Of a stretch of DNA of 64,000 nt, positions 1 to 11,429 are shown in pieces; within the stretch, counting starts at the first letter, position 1; the number at the start of each line of letters is the position of its first letter. Origin of the DNA: Piper betle (Eukaryota; Streptophyta; Magnoliopsida; Piperales; Piperaceae); NCBI GenBank assembly GCA_033002965.1, contig JAURVB010012336.1:1-64000 (forward strand), read 5' to 3'. Position numbers and translations under genes: made by a program. Below the pieces are notes generated by a model. That model was not told the origin of the DNA, made no database searches, and saw only the letters and a list, made by a program, of their open reading frames with translations.

Positions 1-1010
1 ACCGTCGAGGAGGGATGCAAATCAGGAACGTGAAGGGAGACCACGTCGGTGTTGCCATGGGTGGTGTTGCTGGCCAGACGTGGATCCGCCATGGAAAGTG
101 CAGGCTGGTCGTCACCTGAGGAGGTGCTGGTCATCACCTTGATGGGGCAGGACATGGTTGCCATGGCTGCTGGTTGGCCACCATGAACGGTGAAATTAAG
201 GTCCCCATGTAGGGTGTAGTCCGAGTTCCATGAGATATCAGCGATAAAGATTGGATCTTTGGGGTTTTCCAATCAGATCAGTGGGGCTAGATAGAAGATG
301 GGGTCTGAAATTGGGTGGAAGGAAAAGAATTCATGCTGGTTTTAAGTGCAAAGAAGAAGAAGGTATGGGAAAGAGAAGGACGTCCGGGAAGAAGAATGGC
401 AGTTTTGTAAATATGGGATGACTCGATACGGTCGAGTTAAAAATAAATGACAAATAACCGTACTAGTGACATCCTTAAATTAGGATAATACAAATCAGTT
501 AAAGAATATACTAATACTAGTAATTAAGCATTGAGTATGGTAATAATTAAATTATTAACTGGTAAATGAAGGTTTTATTTGGGATATTTAATTGAAATGT
601 GAAAAAAAAGACTTAATTGATTATATAACATTGATAATAAATTATCATTGGCCTTACTGGAAATTAAATAATTAATGAAGTCTAGCATGAAGTCCAGCAT
701 GAGTTATAAATAAGTTATACTAGTCATGTAGTTGCATGTAGGTTCATGCAAATAAAATTATACTAATGTATAATTTTTTGCCCTCATTTAGATTAGGGTT
801 AGTGGATCACAATCAGACGAAATCACAAGTCAGATACGTATAATAGGTAGAACATCGTACTTTCCTTCTTGGTAGCCTAGGTCGGCCTAAGCCCAGATTC
901 GACCACCATGCACCGAGGTGCAAGAGGGGTTAAAGAATTGACTCAGTCCGACACAGGGTCATATTATGTGCGTAAATTATGTAATGCATCGACATTGTTT
1001 TGGAGTAGTG
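1..1010. other. Intergenic or LTR-like DNA with no gene
   Basis: No reading frame here resembles a known protein. The first 440 bases are moderately GC-rich and the rest is AT-rich. From about 780 on the text, including a run of short direct words before the minisatellite, looks like the LTR of a plant gypsy element. I could not find a terminal TG/CA pair or a primer-binding site that would fix its ends. Confidence 0.3.
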
Positions 1011-1011
1011 A

Positions 1012-1383
1012 TAGCCACCCCACAAAAAGGCTACAGTCGGGTGGGCGAGGCACAACGATTCCTCCATCGCATTGGAGTGCACTGATAGCCTCCCCATAAA
1101 AAGGCTACAGCCGGGGTGTGCAAGGCACTGACACTAGAGTGCAGTGACAACCTCCCCATAAAAAGGCTACGGCTGGGGTGTGTGAGGCACTGGCACTAGA
1201 ATTGGTAGTGAGAGCTTCCCCACAAATGGGGCGTAGCAATCACTTGAGTGTAATGATAGCTTCCCTACAAAAAGTCTACAGCCGGGGTGTGCGAGGCACT
1301 GGCACTGGAGATGGTAGTGGTAGCCTCCACACAAAAGGGCAACGACCAGGGTGTGCGGATCATAGCGGATACCTCCTCCGCAT
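1012..1383. repeat. Imperfect minisatellite, about 64-bp unit, six copies
   Basis: A unit reading roughly gatagcctccccacaaaaag, then a GGGGTGTGCGAGGCACTG-like block, repeats with starts near 1012, 1084, 1146, 1210, 1254 and 1318. Spacings are therefore 72, 62, 64, 44 and 64 bases. Copies differ by substitutions and by loss of the central block. It probably lies inside an LTR, because the surrounding DNA is non-coding and element-like. The short reading frames at 908-1441 follow from the repeat and are not genes. Confidence 0.7.
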
Positions 1384-1689
1384 TATTTTGGAGTATAGCG
1401 GAATTGCTCCACCGCATATTAAAAAGAACATAAGGAAATAGTGGAATGTACTTGACTTATTTTATCTATTATACTACTTAGTGTTGTAATCACTAACGCA
1501 GAATTGCCTCCCCAGGTGTGCAGATACAAAATTAGGTGATTGACAGCCAGAGCATGAAGCCAAATAAATATGGGGACTCCCTTTTTTATTTATTTGAGAA
1601 ATAAGTGTGGCTACTGGGAAAAGGTCCAAGACTGTGGGATCTTTATATATGTGTTTGTTAGAAATGCTAGACATATTTGCTAAATTGTG

Positions 1690-2126
1690 AGTAACACCTA
1701 GCGAGCTAGGCCCACAATGTTGTGAAAAATGGTGGGTTTCTTTAAAAAGGTTAACCCAAGTTAAAGATCTATAGTCCATTCTCACTTATAAACATGATCT
1801 TCTCCCAGTAGGTATTAGATGTTGGACTGAGTTGAGGGATCTCACAATCCACCTACCTTAGGAAATTTTATCCCTGAAATGCCTATACTTGGCCCGTTGC
1901 TAGCCCCAGTCCACGACCTTCTGGCTCCTGACCGGCAGCCTAGCTAACGTCCCTAGTCCATCCCACCATCTAACATGGAACCGGGTTGCTCTGATACTAC
2001 CTATAACAACCCGACCCAAGGTGCAATGGAATGGGAAGTCTTTTCTTCAACAGTGGTTAACCAAGTTAAAGATCTATAGTCCATTCCCACTTATAAACAG
2101 GATCTTCTCCCAGTAGGTGTTAGATG
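1690..2126 (-). mobile_element. TRIM-like element, family 2, right LTR truncated
   Basis: Two copies of one short LTR flank about 155 bases of internal DNA. The left LTR runs from about 1690 to 1846 and the right one from 2002 until it is cut at 2126. Both hold the shared text for 'aaagatctatagtcc' and 'gatcttctcccagtaggt'. Read on the minus strand, the internal region begins with TAGTATCAGAGC (1988-1999), one mismatch from the initiator-Met tRNA primer site. It ends in a purine tract next to the left LTR. No protein is encoded, so it would need enzymes from other elements. The right LTR stops exactly at the edge of the 2.1-kb segmental duplication. Confidence 0.65.
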
Positions 2127-2150
2127 AAAGTTCTCACATACAGTGCCAAT

Positions 2151-2692
2151 TGTTGAGAAAAATCTCCTAAGTTGGAGATCAACAGTAACGAATGAGAAAA
2201 TAATGCCTTAGAAATAATATAAAATAAAATCAAAATAACGGAGATTTACTGTGGAAAACACTCATTCTATCGAGAGCCAAAAACCACATGATAACAACAA
2301 ACAATTCACTACTTCAACTAAAAATTATAGTCATCAAACATATAGAGATATATAAGAAGATTACTCACCCAACATATACTATTGAGATTACAAGATTTTT
2401 CTCTATCTCAATACTCCGTATAAGATTAAACTCGTGAATAATATCTTCCCACTTCTTTATCTCTATATTCCCTCTTTTCTCTCTTTTTGTTTACTCTCAT
2501 CGAGTCTTTCTTTCCTCATCTTGTCTTGGTTTTAGAATGAGGCAAATGAAGCTCAATTTATGAAGAAGTTTTGAGACCGTTCATCCTCCATGGAAAAACA
2601 AACAGACACCTCTGTCTATATTCCGAGATTCTTTTAGTATTCTAAGTGTGACAATGGGCTACATATTATTAATATAATTACACATATTAACA
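2151..2692 (-). mobile_element. Copia LTR (same family as the 41.9-47.1 kb element)
   Basis: It begins TGTTGAGAAAAATC and ends ATTAACA, and matches the LTRs at 41924-42464 and 46513-47057 and the solo LTR at 48312-48845. Only about 24 bases of the internal primer-site region remain on its left (2127-2150). Beyond that the sequence is an unrelated TRIM. The right flank matches the right flank of the 46513-47057 LTR, so this is the same ancestral insertion seen in the other duplication copy. Confidence 0.85.
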
Positions 2693-3234
2693 ATATTATC
2701 TACAATAAAGTAAATAAAAATACATACTTTTAAGATCTAATAGTTCTAAATCCCAATATCATATTCGCAAGAGTAAAATCTTATCTCGATGAGCATTGTT
2801 ATAGACATTTGTCGCTTACTAATAAATTGGGGTTTTACCAAAAAATAATATCCCTACCATGGAAGAATGTAACCCGTGAATCCTTAGAGTGTATATAATA
2901 AACTCAATTCGAACTATAAGTCTCATCTATTGATTCACCATATATGAAACATCTCATACCGATGTTTATAAAAATATAAGGAGTTGATGAACACACCTTA
3001 GTTTCTAAGTTTACATGTCAAAGCCCCTTTAGCAGTTTAATATAAATATCGTCTTCTAGCATTTTGCAAAGAATCATTAATTAATCATCTAAATCATACT
3101 AGTGCATAGCACGCAGACATTAATGAGTCCTACAAACCAAAAATTTTTACTATAATGACAAAATTTCCATTGAATTAAAATTAAAAAAAATAAAAAATTA
3201 AAGTAAAAAAGTAACAAAATTATTTTTTTTACTA

Positions 3235-4130
3235 AGGCGGGCAGGCAGCCTTTGTCGCCCACTCTTTGGCTGGTCACTTGGAGACCCTAGGCCAAGGGAA
3301 GTTGGATCTTCTTGCAACATCTTCACAGAACGGCTCTCCATAATCAAGGTCGAGAGTTTAGGACATGCTGGAATTTGGATAAGCTCTCCTTATTTGTTGG
3401 TTATAAGCCTGCAGCTCCGTATTTCTTGCAATTTGTTTTCTTTTAAAACCTTAATCCCTGTGTTGTCCACAAATGCATTGTTCTTAATCTATAAGCCATG
3501 AGGCTCATTACACGAATAACCTCGTGCATATTCACTTTGTCCATGCCCAGGTTGCACCTCATTGGAGATATATCATCACGTATATTTTCCAGCAAGCAAG
3601 TTAGTTTTAGATCCTCAATAATTCTAAACCCTTTGTCACGAGGTTCGTCAATATCCTCACATCCATCAAACAAACCTTCACCTATCCTTTGTGAACCAAC
3701 CTGGACAGCTTCTATGTTTCGCCCCTCAACGAATAATGCACAATAGTCCTTGAAACAACAAATCCAATAAAAATCTCATACCTTGTACTTCCATGGAGTT
3801 GTAAAATATTTCATTTAGAGGTGTTGTTTACCGACTCCTCCTAACCCACAGATACCTATGTTTTGGATGTCATCATTCTTAATAAGATCTATAATCTAGG
3901 AGAGATATACATAATTGAAGTCATGGTGGACTACAAAACCATAGGGATGGTGGTGGATGGGTCTCTGACATTGTCAAACACTCTTCCTTCACTTTGGAGG
4001 GATCTAGCACCTCCAGCATCTTTTCCATCCGTTCATTAATTTCAAGCCAAACAAAACTTTGGCAATCTAAATTTTAATCCAACTTATCAAATCCTACTAA
4101 GATGCTCACTACCTCGATTTTGAGTTTTGT
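3235..4130 (-). pseudogene. CC-NBS-LRR (NLR) resistance pseudogene, copy 1
   Basis: NLR proteins are cytoplasmic immune receptors that bind nucleotide through an NB-ARC domain. Reading down the minus strand there is a coiled-coil tail (near 4050), then the P-loop GICGLGGVGK (about 3830-3850). A one-base frameshift follows directly, after which the frame resumes as an NSMEVQG-like block. Next comes the winged-helix tail with IIEDLKL, the MHD-like motif VNMHEVIR (about 3500-3540, D replaced by E), and a first leucine-rich repeat with CPKLSTLIM (about 3370). Kinase-2, RNBS-B and GLPL motifs are missing. They lie in a block of about 550 bases that copy 2 keeps. A TRIM interrupts the 5' side at 4131. 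It has stops and frameshifts and is non-functional. Confidence 0.85.
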
Positions 4131-4633
4131 TGTTGGGTTTGTCCACATCGGTCATAGAGGTTGTTGATGACTTATTTATAGGCTAATGAGAAAATCTTAT
4201 TCCTTGAATTAGCTTTTGAATTAAGAGAGGCCTATGACACTTATTGTGAGTTTCCTTTAATTTTTAAAATTCCCTTTTTAGGGCCCAAGGGGCCCAACAG
4301 TGATTTTAGAGCTTGGGTGGGGGCCCAATAAGTAGTATCAGAGCCAAGTTCGAGCCGGGTTTGCCTACACAGGTTCTTATTGTTTCCTTAATGGGTTCCA
4401 CCTGATGATTTAGAGAGGAGTTTGCTAGGTGGGTGCCGTCTGATTTAAGGGGAGTGTGTCAAACGATGATGGTTTCGGGCCACGCCCGATGTGTGAAGAG
4501 GAGTTGGGTTTGTCCCACATCGGTCGTAGAGTTTCTTTGAGCTAGATTTTAGATTAAGAGATGCCCATGACACCTATTATGAGTTTCATTTGCTCGTTTA
4601 AAGTTCCTTTTGGGGCCCAAAGGGCCCAATAGT
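4131..4633 (+). mobile_element. TRIM-like element, family 1 (LTR-internal-LTR)
   Basis: The left LTR is 4131-4299 (TGTTGGGTTTGTCC to GGGCCCAACA, 169 bases). A second partial LTR end follows at about 4318-4330, then TAGTATCAGAGC (4333-4344), one mismatch from the initiator-Met tRNA primer site. The right LTR is about 4503-4633 and lacks an internal block. The 'cccacatcgg' start is common in small plant LTR elements. No coding capacity is present. The right LTR is again followed by a decayed primer-site-like stretch, which suggests a tandem LTR-internal arrangement. It sits in the 5' part of the NLR pseudogene. Confidence 0.75.
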
Positions 4634-4639
4634 AGTTTT

Positions 4640-5765
4640 GGAGCTTGGGTGCTCTTTTCAGCCAACCTACAACTGGATGTGCAGGCGAGCTTGTAAATCC
4701 TTCACTACCTTCAACTTTTAATTTTCTATCACATTCTTTAATGTACTCATGACGTAATGATTTGATGTTTGTTCCCATAGGAGAAGGAAGGTTGGTGTCT
4801 ACAATAGTAGTAGAAACACCAAATGCTTTGCAACCTTTTTTCCTAGTTTGTACCTTCCAAAGGTATTTGGAAAATGAAGACAATTCGATTTCAATTAGAG
4901 GCAGTGATTTACTTGTTCTTAAAATTCTTGGATCCCATTTTGCCATCCTACCACTTCCTGCAAAGGTATTTGGAATTTTGCCCGCACAATATCAACTTTT
5001 ATTCTGACATCAGCACTTCATGCAATTCAATCATCTGTTTCTCCGGTATGCCCTTCTTGTTTCTCACATGTAAACTATGACCAATACGGTGGAAGAAGCT
5101 TTTAGAAGTTAAACACGCCCGAAGCTTGAAATGGGGCCTAGGAAGTCCACAACAATCTCCACAATGCTATCAATTCGATTATGCTCAAATAGATACAAGA
5201 AGTTATTATCAAAAAGATGGATTAAAATTTAGAAGTGAAGAATAAGCACTACATTGCACCAATTGATATCAAGCAACTATCTTAAAAAGTTATGCCCCAT
5301 TCGTCAAATCTATTCACGAGACAATAAGTGATATCAGCTTACACACGTTTGTGACCTATTAAAACCCTTGTTTCTTCATTTACGGTATGAAAAAGAAAAG
5401 AGAGAATAAAAACCACAAAACACGTCAAATTTACTGATGTCGTTCTTTTGATGTGTTTTAATCTATCAAATCAACTTAAGGTACTAAGAGCAGTGTTAGG
5501 TATTATATTCATTTAATTCATTCACAAAAATGTGCGGTTTCTGCATTTGTAGATAAACACCTTCGGTTAATCTTGCCAATTCCATTTCGTTGTATTTCTA
5601 AAAGACCCTCAAATTTTCTTTGGATCAAACCATGAGGAAGCCTTCCACGTTTGAAATACTTGCTCACATTTAACATCTCTAAGCAAGGAAGGTAGTAGCT
5701 ACTGGAGTAGATACATAAAAGCTTAGGACAACGTGATAAAGAGGTTTCTAGCAATGCTTGCAAAA
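4640..5765 (-). pseudogene. Leucine-rich-repeat remnant, probably from a second NLR
   Basis: Two minus-strand frames (5763-5518 and 4946-4640) carry LRR-like text: CPKLLCIYSSS, LPCLEMLNVSKYF, then IKSLRHEYIKECDRKLKV. These resemble C-terminal repeats of NLR proteins. On this strand they lie upstream of the P-loop of the neighbouring NLR pseudogene, so they cannot be its C-terminus in normal order. A neighbouring gene of an NLR cluster, or a rearrangement, would explain this. The block is missing from copy 2 of the duplication. Frames are broken and no start or end is visible. Confidence 0.5.
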
Positions 5766-5769
5766 CAAT

Positions 5770-7852
5770 GGGGGGTTCTCAAATAAGGCTCAAAAGGCAT
5801 TTTCTCCACAAGGTAGCTAAGGAAGAGGGATGGGAGAGTTGTTGACGTTGCAGCCACAAGGAGGAAGAGAGAGGTCGATGAGAATGGGAGAAGGGTGCCT
5901 CTCTCTTGATCCCTTTATTCCTCTTACCCATCTTAGATCCAATTACCTACTTTTTTACCCATGTAGGAAAAAAATACTAAGGAGTTTCTACCCATTTACT
6001 TAAACTCTTCACCATGTAAACAACTAAAACACTTAACATATTTACATGATTTTGGACACTTCCTTCAAGATGAAGACAAACCGTGTCTTTGACCTAAGTT
6101 GACTGCCTATGTACAATTTATGTACTAGTTCATTATGAACATATTTGGTTCTACTTTGAATTACCTATCTATTAACATGAAGTATTAGGCCTTGCATTAA
6201 TTCTTATTTTATCCAAATGTACAGCTTGTTACTGATATGAACTTGGTTCATATGCACCATGTCCAACTTGTTCCCCATAACTTTTTCTCTTTTGTCCGTT
6301 TACTTACTAACTTGTTTCATTATTTAGACCAACCAAACCTTTTGAACAAAGTCTTTTACATCTTATTTTCATTAAGAAAAATATCTTCTATATAACATTA
6401 TATTTTTCAATGGAGTATGAGTTCGGTCATGACCAGTTGTCCAAAAGAAATATCATATCAATGTACCACGTTTTTTATTATTCTAGGTTTTACCCTGAAT
6501 GTGAAAAATCATAACTCTCAGTATAAAACTCTAATTGATGTAATTCTTCTTTTATTTGATTCATTAAAGAGCCTAGTTTCATTCCTATAAATTTATGTAA
6601 TTTTTCTTATTTTTGGAGTTTTGAATTTTTGGATGTGACAGTACTCAATCTGTCCAGATTTCAAAACTTTGGATTTTTCGCGAAATGTTATAATTATTAT
6701 AAAAGGATTAAGATTTAGAAAAAAGAAAAAACACTGCATTGCACAAATTGATATCAAGCATCTTAAAATGGTTTGCCCAATTCATCAAATCTATTCAGAA
6801 GACAGCCAGTGATATTACCTTACACATATCTGTCAATCTTAGTTTAGTGTAGAAAAAATAAAAGAGAAAAAAAATCACAAAGCACATTAAATTTATTGTT
6901 GTTCTTTTGAATGGTATTAATCTATCAAATCAACTTTAAATCAAATCAAGTTAGTTCAAACATATTAAATTAATTGATGTTCTTTTGAATGGTATTAATC
7001 TATCAAATCAACTTTGAATCAAATCAAGTTAGTTCATTTTCCCAGTATTTATACAATCACATGTTTTGATTTAGACAAAAAATCTATTTAAGGAATTAAG
7101 TTCCTTAGTTTTTCTTAGGAGTACTTCAAAGAATATTCTTCAACATTAAATTGTTTTATAGTTTATAGAGGTCTATTAAATCCTGTTTTTAAATCCACTT
7201 TCCAATTAATAAAAGGTAACTAGATGTAAATATTCGCTATTGTTTTACAGAAATCAACAAGGTTTGAGTCCATTCAAGTCTAACTAGGCTCAAATCAAAC
7301 TAGAAACTATGCTCAATCAGGGCTAATATACTCTGAGATATTAGAATAAGCCGTAACTTAAAACTGTCTACGCTCTTCACTAGTCACAATAATATTAACT
7401 TCAAACCATAAAATTATTGTATTCGCTAAAATTACACTACCATCATTAAATGCTATCCAAAAGTTTCTGAGGGCACCTGCTATCAAAATCCAAAAATTCT
7501 CATCATCTTTGATGTTTTATATATCAAGAATATGGCACATGTATGGAGTAAAAAATGCCTACTAGAGCACCCTAAAGACCATCACAAGAAGAAAGGCTAC
7601 TAATCAAAAGCTTGGAGAAGGAACAGCTCATTGTAGAGAGATTTCTATAAACAATGGCATACATTAGCATAAATTAATATGGCATCAAATCAAAATAAAT
7701 TAATGCTGGATGAAAAATGAGGATATTGTAGTTCGTTTTTGAAATTAACTCGAGAGATCTCATCCTTAAGGGCTCTTAATCTTTGATGAAAAATTGACTA
7801 AATAGCCTAAACTAAGAGTGATCCAACAGAACACTACTTAATTTGTCCTAAC
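5770..7852. other. AT-rich intergenic DNA, no gene seen
   Basis: I find no coding signature. About 5175-5520 resembles about 6690-7050 in the same orientation, with shared words such as 'caaattgatatcaagca' and 'ttgatgtt'. This suggests an old local duplication. From 6215 on, the tract matches copy 2 at 50030-51685 with few differences. Confidence 0.6.
6884..7039. repeat. Tandem dimer, 78-bp unit
   Basis: Two neighbouring copies of a unit containing 'ttcttttgaatggtatt' and 'atcaaatcaagttagttca' lie 78 bases apart. The same dimer is present in the other duplication copy at about 50717-50872, so the tandem event came before the segmental duplication. Confidence 0.75.
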
Positions 7853-8224
7853 TGTTGAGATATTCCCTCCCATGAGAAATCGTTCAGTCACATTGAAAGT
7901 CGTGAAGACATGAAGATAAATCAAGAGGTACGACGAATTTCTTCATTTGAGGTGTATGATATTTTTCTCAATTTCTTAAGAATTGTATCTTTCGGATCTT
8001 ATTATTGATTTGATTTAGGTTAGGAGAGTTTTCTCAAGTTTTATTTTGATACTTGATTGTAAGAGATTTCTTAATCAAAGTTGAACGAGTAGGTTGGTTT
8101 TCTTTTCTCTAAATTGGGTGGAAAGTTTCCATCCATTTTTATCTTAGGTGTCTCCTATTCATTTCATCGAGTAGGGGAAATATTTTTTGGCTTGTTTTCA
8201 CTGGAGTGTATATTTCCCAACAAG

Positions 8225-8236
8225 CGGTTTCAGAGC
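8225..8236 (+). other. Primer-binding site of the LARD-like element
   Basis: CGGTTTCAGAGC lies two bases after the left LTR end and differs at two positions from TGGTATCAGAGC, the complement of the initiator-Met tRNA 3' end. Its place directly after the LTR supports plus-strand orientation for the whole element. Confidence 0.7.
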
Positions 8237-8289
8237 TTTGGTTCATATTTTGGATCATGCTTTGGTTTGTGGAGCTGTGGCTTCATGAC

Positions 8290-8606
8290 CTGTGGAGGTT
8301 CATGTTATGGTGGTTGGTGAAGCAGTGACCTGCAGCAAGCTGGCTGCAGCTGGCATCTGGCCGGCAGGGAGGAGCGGAGCTGGGAACCCGGGGGCTGCGA
8401 TGGCAGCCCATGCGCTCCTGCAGCCATGGGGGCTGAGGGCCGCGACCAGGCGTCCCAATCCCGCAGCCGTCTGGGCTGCGACATGCAGCCCAATTTAGAT
8501 CCGCAACTAGAGCCCGAGACAGCAGCAGCTAGCAGAGGAGCCACGGCGGGCGACCAGTCGGAGCCGCGGCGGGCGACCAGTCGGAGTCGCAGTGGGCAAC
8601 CAATTT
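8290..8606. other. GC-rich filler inside the LARD-like element
   Basis: This stretch is far richer in G and C than its surroundings and repeats short words such as 'ggcgaccagtcggagccg' (twice near 8550-8590). Short open frames on both strands here arise from composition. No protein family is recognised. Similar text returns at 11430-12310, on the other side of the broken copia, so the copia probably interrupts one original GC-rich tract. Confidence 0.6.
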
Positions 8607-8721
8607 AATTTATGGCTCATAACCCTTAACTTTAGTAGATCAATTTAATTTAGACAACCTTATATAATAACATATGATACAATTCATGATTCATGTATAT
8701 ATTTATGTCCAATTTTCAACA
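8607..8721 (-). mobile_element. Partial 3' LTR of copia 1
   Basis: On the minus strand the tract AAGTGGGAGATTG, a typical polypurine tract, is followed by TGTTGAAAATTGGAC, an LTR start. Only about 115 bases of LTR remain before the GC-rich filler resumes at 8606, and no terminal CA is present. The copia is therefore truncated here. Confidence 0.7.
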
Positions 8722-9022
8722 ATCTCCCACTTAGACTTAATATATACACAAAATAATTGTTTAACTTTATGAGCTCCAAACATATGTCATTATACCAAAA
8801 TAACAATCTCGTCCATTAATCAATGTCAATATAGGATCAAGGCGATTTTCATCACATTGAGCGTAACTAAACCTTCCATGGTCACATACACCAACATAAT
8901 CAAATGACATAGATCAAGTATGGATGTGTAGCTTGAAAATTACATGTAATTTGATCTGAACATGCATATTTTCAACTGGTCCAACCTTATGAGATCACCA
9001 AAATACCAAAACAAAGTGAACC

Positions 9023-9722
9023 TTAAACCAAAATACTGCAGCTCAATACAAACTCCCACCAAAGTAACATATCATCAAATGATACAATACCCATCTGAGC
9101 AACATGCTCATGAAAGACCTTGGGTAGTAATCCTTTAGTAAGCGGATCCGCAACCATGGAGTTTGTTCCAATATGTTCTATTGATACTTTACCACTCTGA
9201 ACTCTTTCTTTCACAATTGATCTCTATATGTTTTGATTTAGATGAGCTCCTGTTGTTATTTGAATATGATACTACAGACTGATTGTCACAAAATATCTTA
9301 AGTGGTCTTTTAATATTATCAACAATACGCAACCCTATGACAAAATTCCGCAACCATATTCCCTGATTGGATGCCTCATAACAAGATATGAATTCGGCTG
9401 CCATAGTGGAAGAAGCTATGAGTGTCTACTTAGCACTTTTCCAAGAAATAGCTCTACCAGCTAGTAGAGAGACATAGCCAGAAGTGGATCGATGACTATC
9501 TTGACATCTAGCAAAATCGGAATCAGAATATCCTATGATCTCAAGTTGATCTGATTTCCGATATGTGAGCATGTAAAGTTTTGTTTTCTGAAGATACCTC
9601 ATGACCCTTTTGGCTGCTATCCAGTGATCCAACCCTGAATTACTTTGATATCTGCCCAACATTCCAACAATATATGCAATATCTAGACGCGTACAAACTT
9701 GATCATACATAAGACTTGCCAC
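9023..9722 (-). pseudogene. Copia 1 RNase H region
   Basis: Two minus-strand frames, 9722-9426 and 9404-9023, continue the pol of the copia whose RT lies just upstream. The text contains the typical copia RNase H stretch (MYDQVCTRLDIAY, then GYSDSDFARC, then a HIEI-like block). A stop and frame change separate the two pieces near 9415. RNase H would degrade template RNA during reverse transcription. The end, with DPLTKGLLPK (9140-9110), is the usual copia pol C-terminus. Confidence 0.85.
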
Positions 9723-9817
9723 TACTGAAGCATAGGGAATCTTTTGCGTTTCCTTTTCTTCTATATTATTTTTGGGGCATCGATTGAGACTGAATTTGGC
9801 TCCTTTAGAAATAGGGG

Positions 9818-10732
9818 TTACTCCTGGTTACAATTTTGCATGCCAAATCTTTTAAGCACATTTTCTATATATGTCTTTTGTGATAATCCAAGTATACATC
9901 GATCACAATTCCGATGTATTTGAATTCCTAATACAAAAGAAGCATTACCAAGATCTTTCATTTCAAATTTCTTTGACAAAAGATTCTTGGTTTCGTGCAA
10001 AAAATGTATATTATTACTGGCAAGTAATATATCATCAACATATAAAACCAGGAAAATATACTTACTCCCACTAAACTTATGGTATATACAATCATCAATC
10101 ACAATTATCTCAAAACCAAATGAAAGAATCACTTGATGAAATTTGTGATACCATTGACGAGAAGCCTGCTTAAGTCCATAGATGGATTTCTTTAATTTGC
10201 AAACCATCTTCTTTAAATCTCCTAATACAAAGTTTTCTGGTTGCACCATATAAATTGTTTCATCAATGTCACCATTTATAAACGCGGTCTTTACATCCAT
10301 ATGATGTAACTCAAGATCAAAATGTGCCACTAATGCAATAATTATTCTGAACGAGTCTTTCGATGAAACTGGAGAGAAAGTCTCATTACAATCAATGCCT
10401 TCCTTTTGAGTAAATCTTTTTGCATCAAGACGAGCCTTATATCTTTCTATATTACCCTTCGAATCCCTCTTGGTTTTAAATATCCATTTGCAATTAATGG
10501 GTTTCGCACCTTCAGGCAATAAGACGAGATCCCAAACGTCATTAGTTTTCATGGACTTCATCTCTTCATTCATGGCATCAATCCACTTTTGAGAATTAGA
10601 ACTCATCATGACTTGATGAAAGCTGATTGGATCATCAACCATTTCATTGTTATCCTCATCCTCATGTTCTTGGAGAAAGATAATATAATCATCTGAAATT
10701 GCTTTTCTCCTTTCTCTTGTGGATCTCCTCAA
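9818..10732 (-). pseudogene. Copia 1 reverse transcriptase
   Basis: This open frame of 304 codons covers most of a copia RT. It shows the W-I-F-K-T-K-R entry block, MDVKTAFINGD (aspartate of motif A), YGLKQASRQWY, and the catalytic LYVDDILLA box. It encodes an RNA-dependent DNA polymerase that would act in cytoplasmic particles. Stops separate it from the integrase and RNase H parts, so the polyprotein cannot be made. It lies opposite in strand to the LARD-like element that holds it. Confidence 0.9.
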
Positions 10733-11032
10733 TGGAATTTACTCTTGAGGTTGTTGAGTTTGTCCTTTAGGTATAACTTGAATAGGGAGATTCTCGACAA
10801 AGTCTTATAATTCTGGTACTATTTCTTGAATTACATCAGAAATATGATCCTGATACTGATTTTTATCAAGAACAATTATGGGAAGAGAATCAGATTCTTC
10901 TTCAAAGACAAAGTCTCTAACCTCATTTCCCCCTTCCAAACCAACATCCTCAAAAAATTGGACATTTCACATCTCAAAGAATGACTTAATGGTGGGATCA
11001 TAAAACTTATACCCTATTGACCGATCAGAGTA

Positions 11033-11341
11033 TCAAATAAAATTACTACTTATTGTTCTTGAGTTCAGTTTCCTTTCATTCGGCCTATAAGGCCTTGCTT
11101 CAGCTGGACAACCCCAAATGCGTAAATGCATTATACTGGGCCTTTTTCCTGTCCATAATTCATAAGGGGTCTTAACTATTGCTTTTGTCGGTACTCTATT
11201 AAGAAGATATACTGCTATCTTTAGTGCCTCACCCCAGAGTGAATCAGGCAAAGTATTATGAGCAATCATACTTCTTACCATGTCCTTTAATGTTTGGTTT
11301 TGTCTCTCAGCAACACCATTCATACTAGGAGTACTTGGCAT
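11033..11341 (-). pseudogene. Copia 1 integrase C-terminal part
   Basis: The frame holds [14 protein letters not shown] with the third catalytic acidic residue (E) of the copia integrase core, then [15 protein letters not shown] and [16 protein letters not shown], which are standard for copia. The first part of the integrase, the protease and gag are absent. The copia sequence ends near 11425 and GC-rich filler begins. It is therefore a 5'-truncated copy. Confidence 0.85.
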
Positions 11342-11429
11342 TGTGTATTGCGGGACGATTCCACACTCTTCTAGAAATTTGGCAAATGGTCCTAGACGCT
11401 GTACACCTAATCCATCATATCAAGCAGTA

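Noticed and set aside
3089..3277. 62-codon minus-strand frame with a hydrophobic stretch
   Set aside because: It comes from an A/T-rich tract giving Leu, Phe and Ile, and the matching place in copy 2 does not keep the frame.
4131..4633. Cassandra-type TRIM with 5S rRNA in the LTR
   Set aside because: I looked for 5S rRNA promoter words in both TRIM families and saw none.
6884..7039. CRISPR-like array
   Set aside because: There are only two adjacent 78-base copies with no spacer, in plant nuclear DNA. This is an ordinary tandem duplication.
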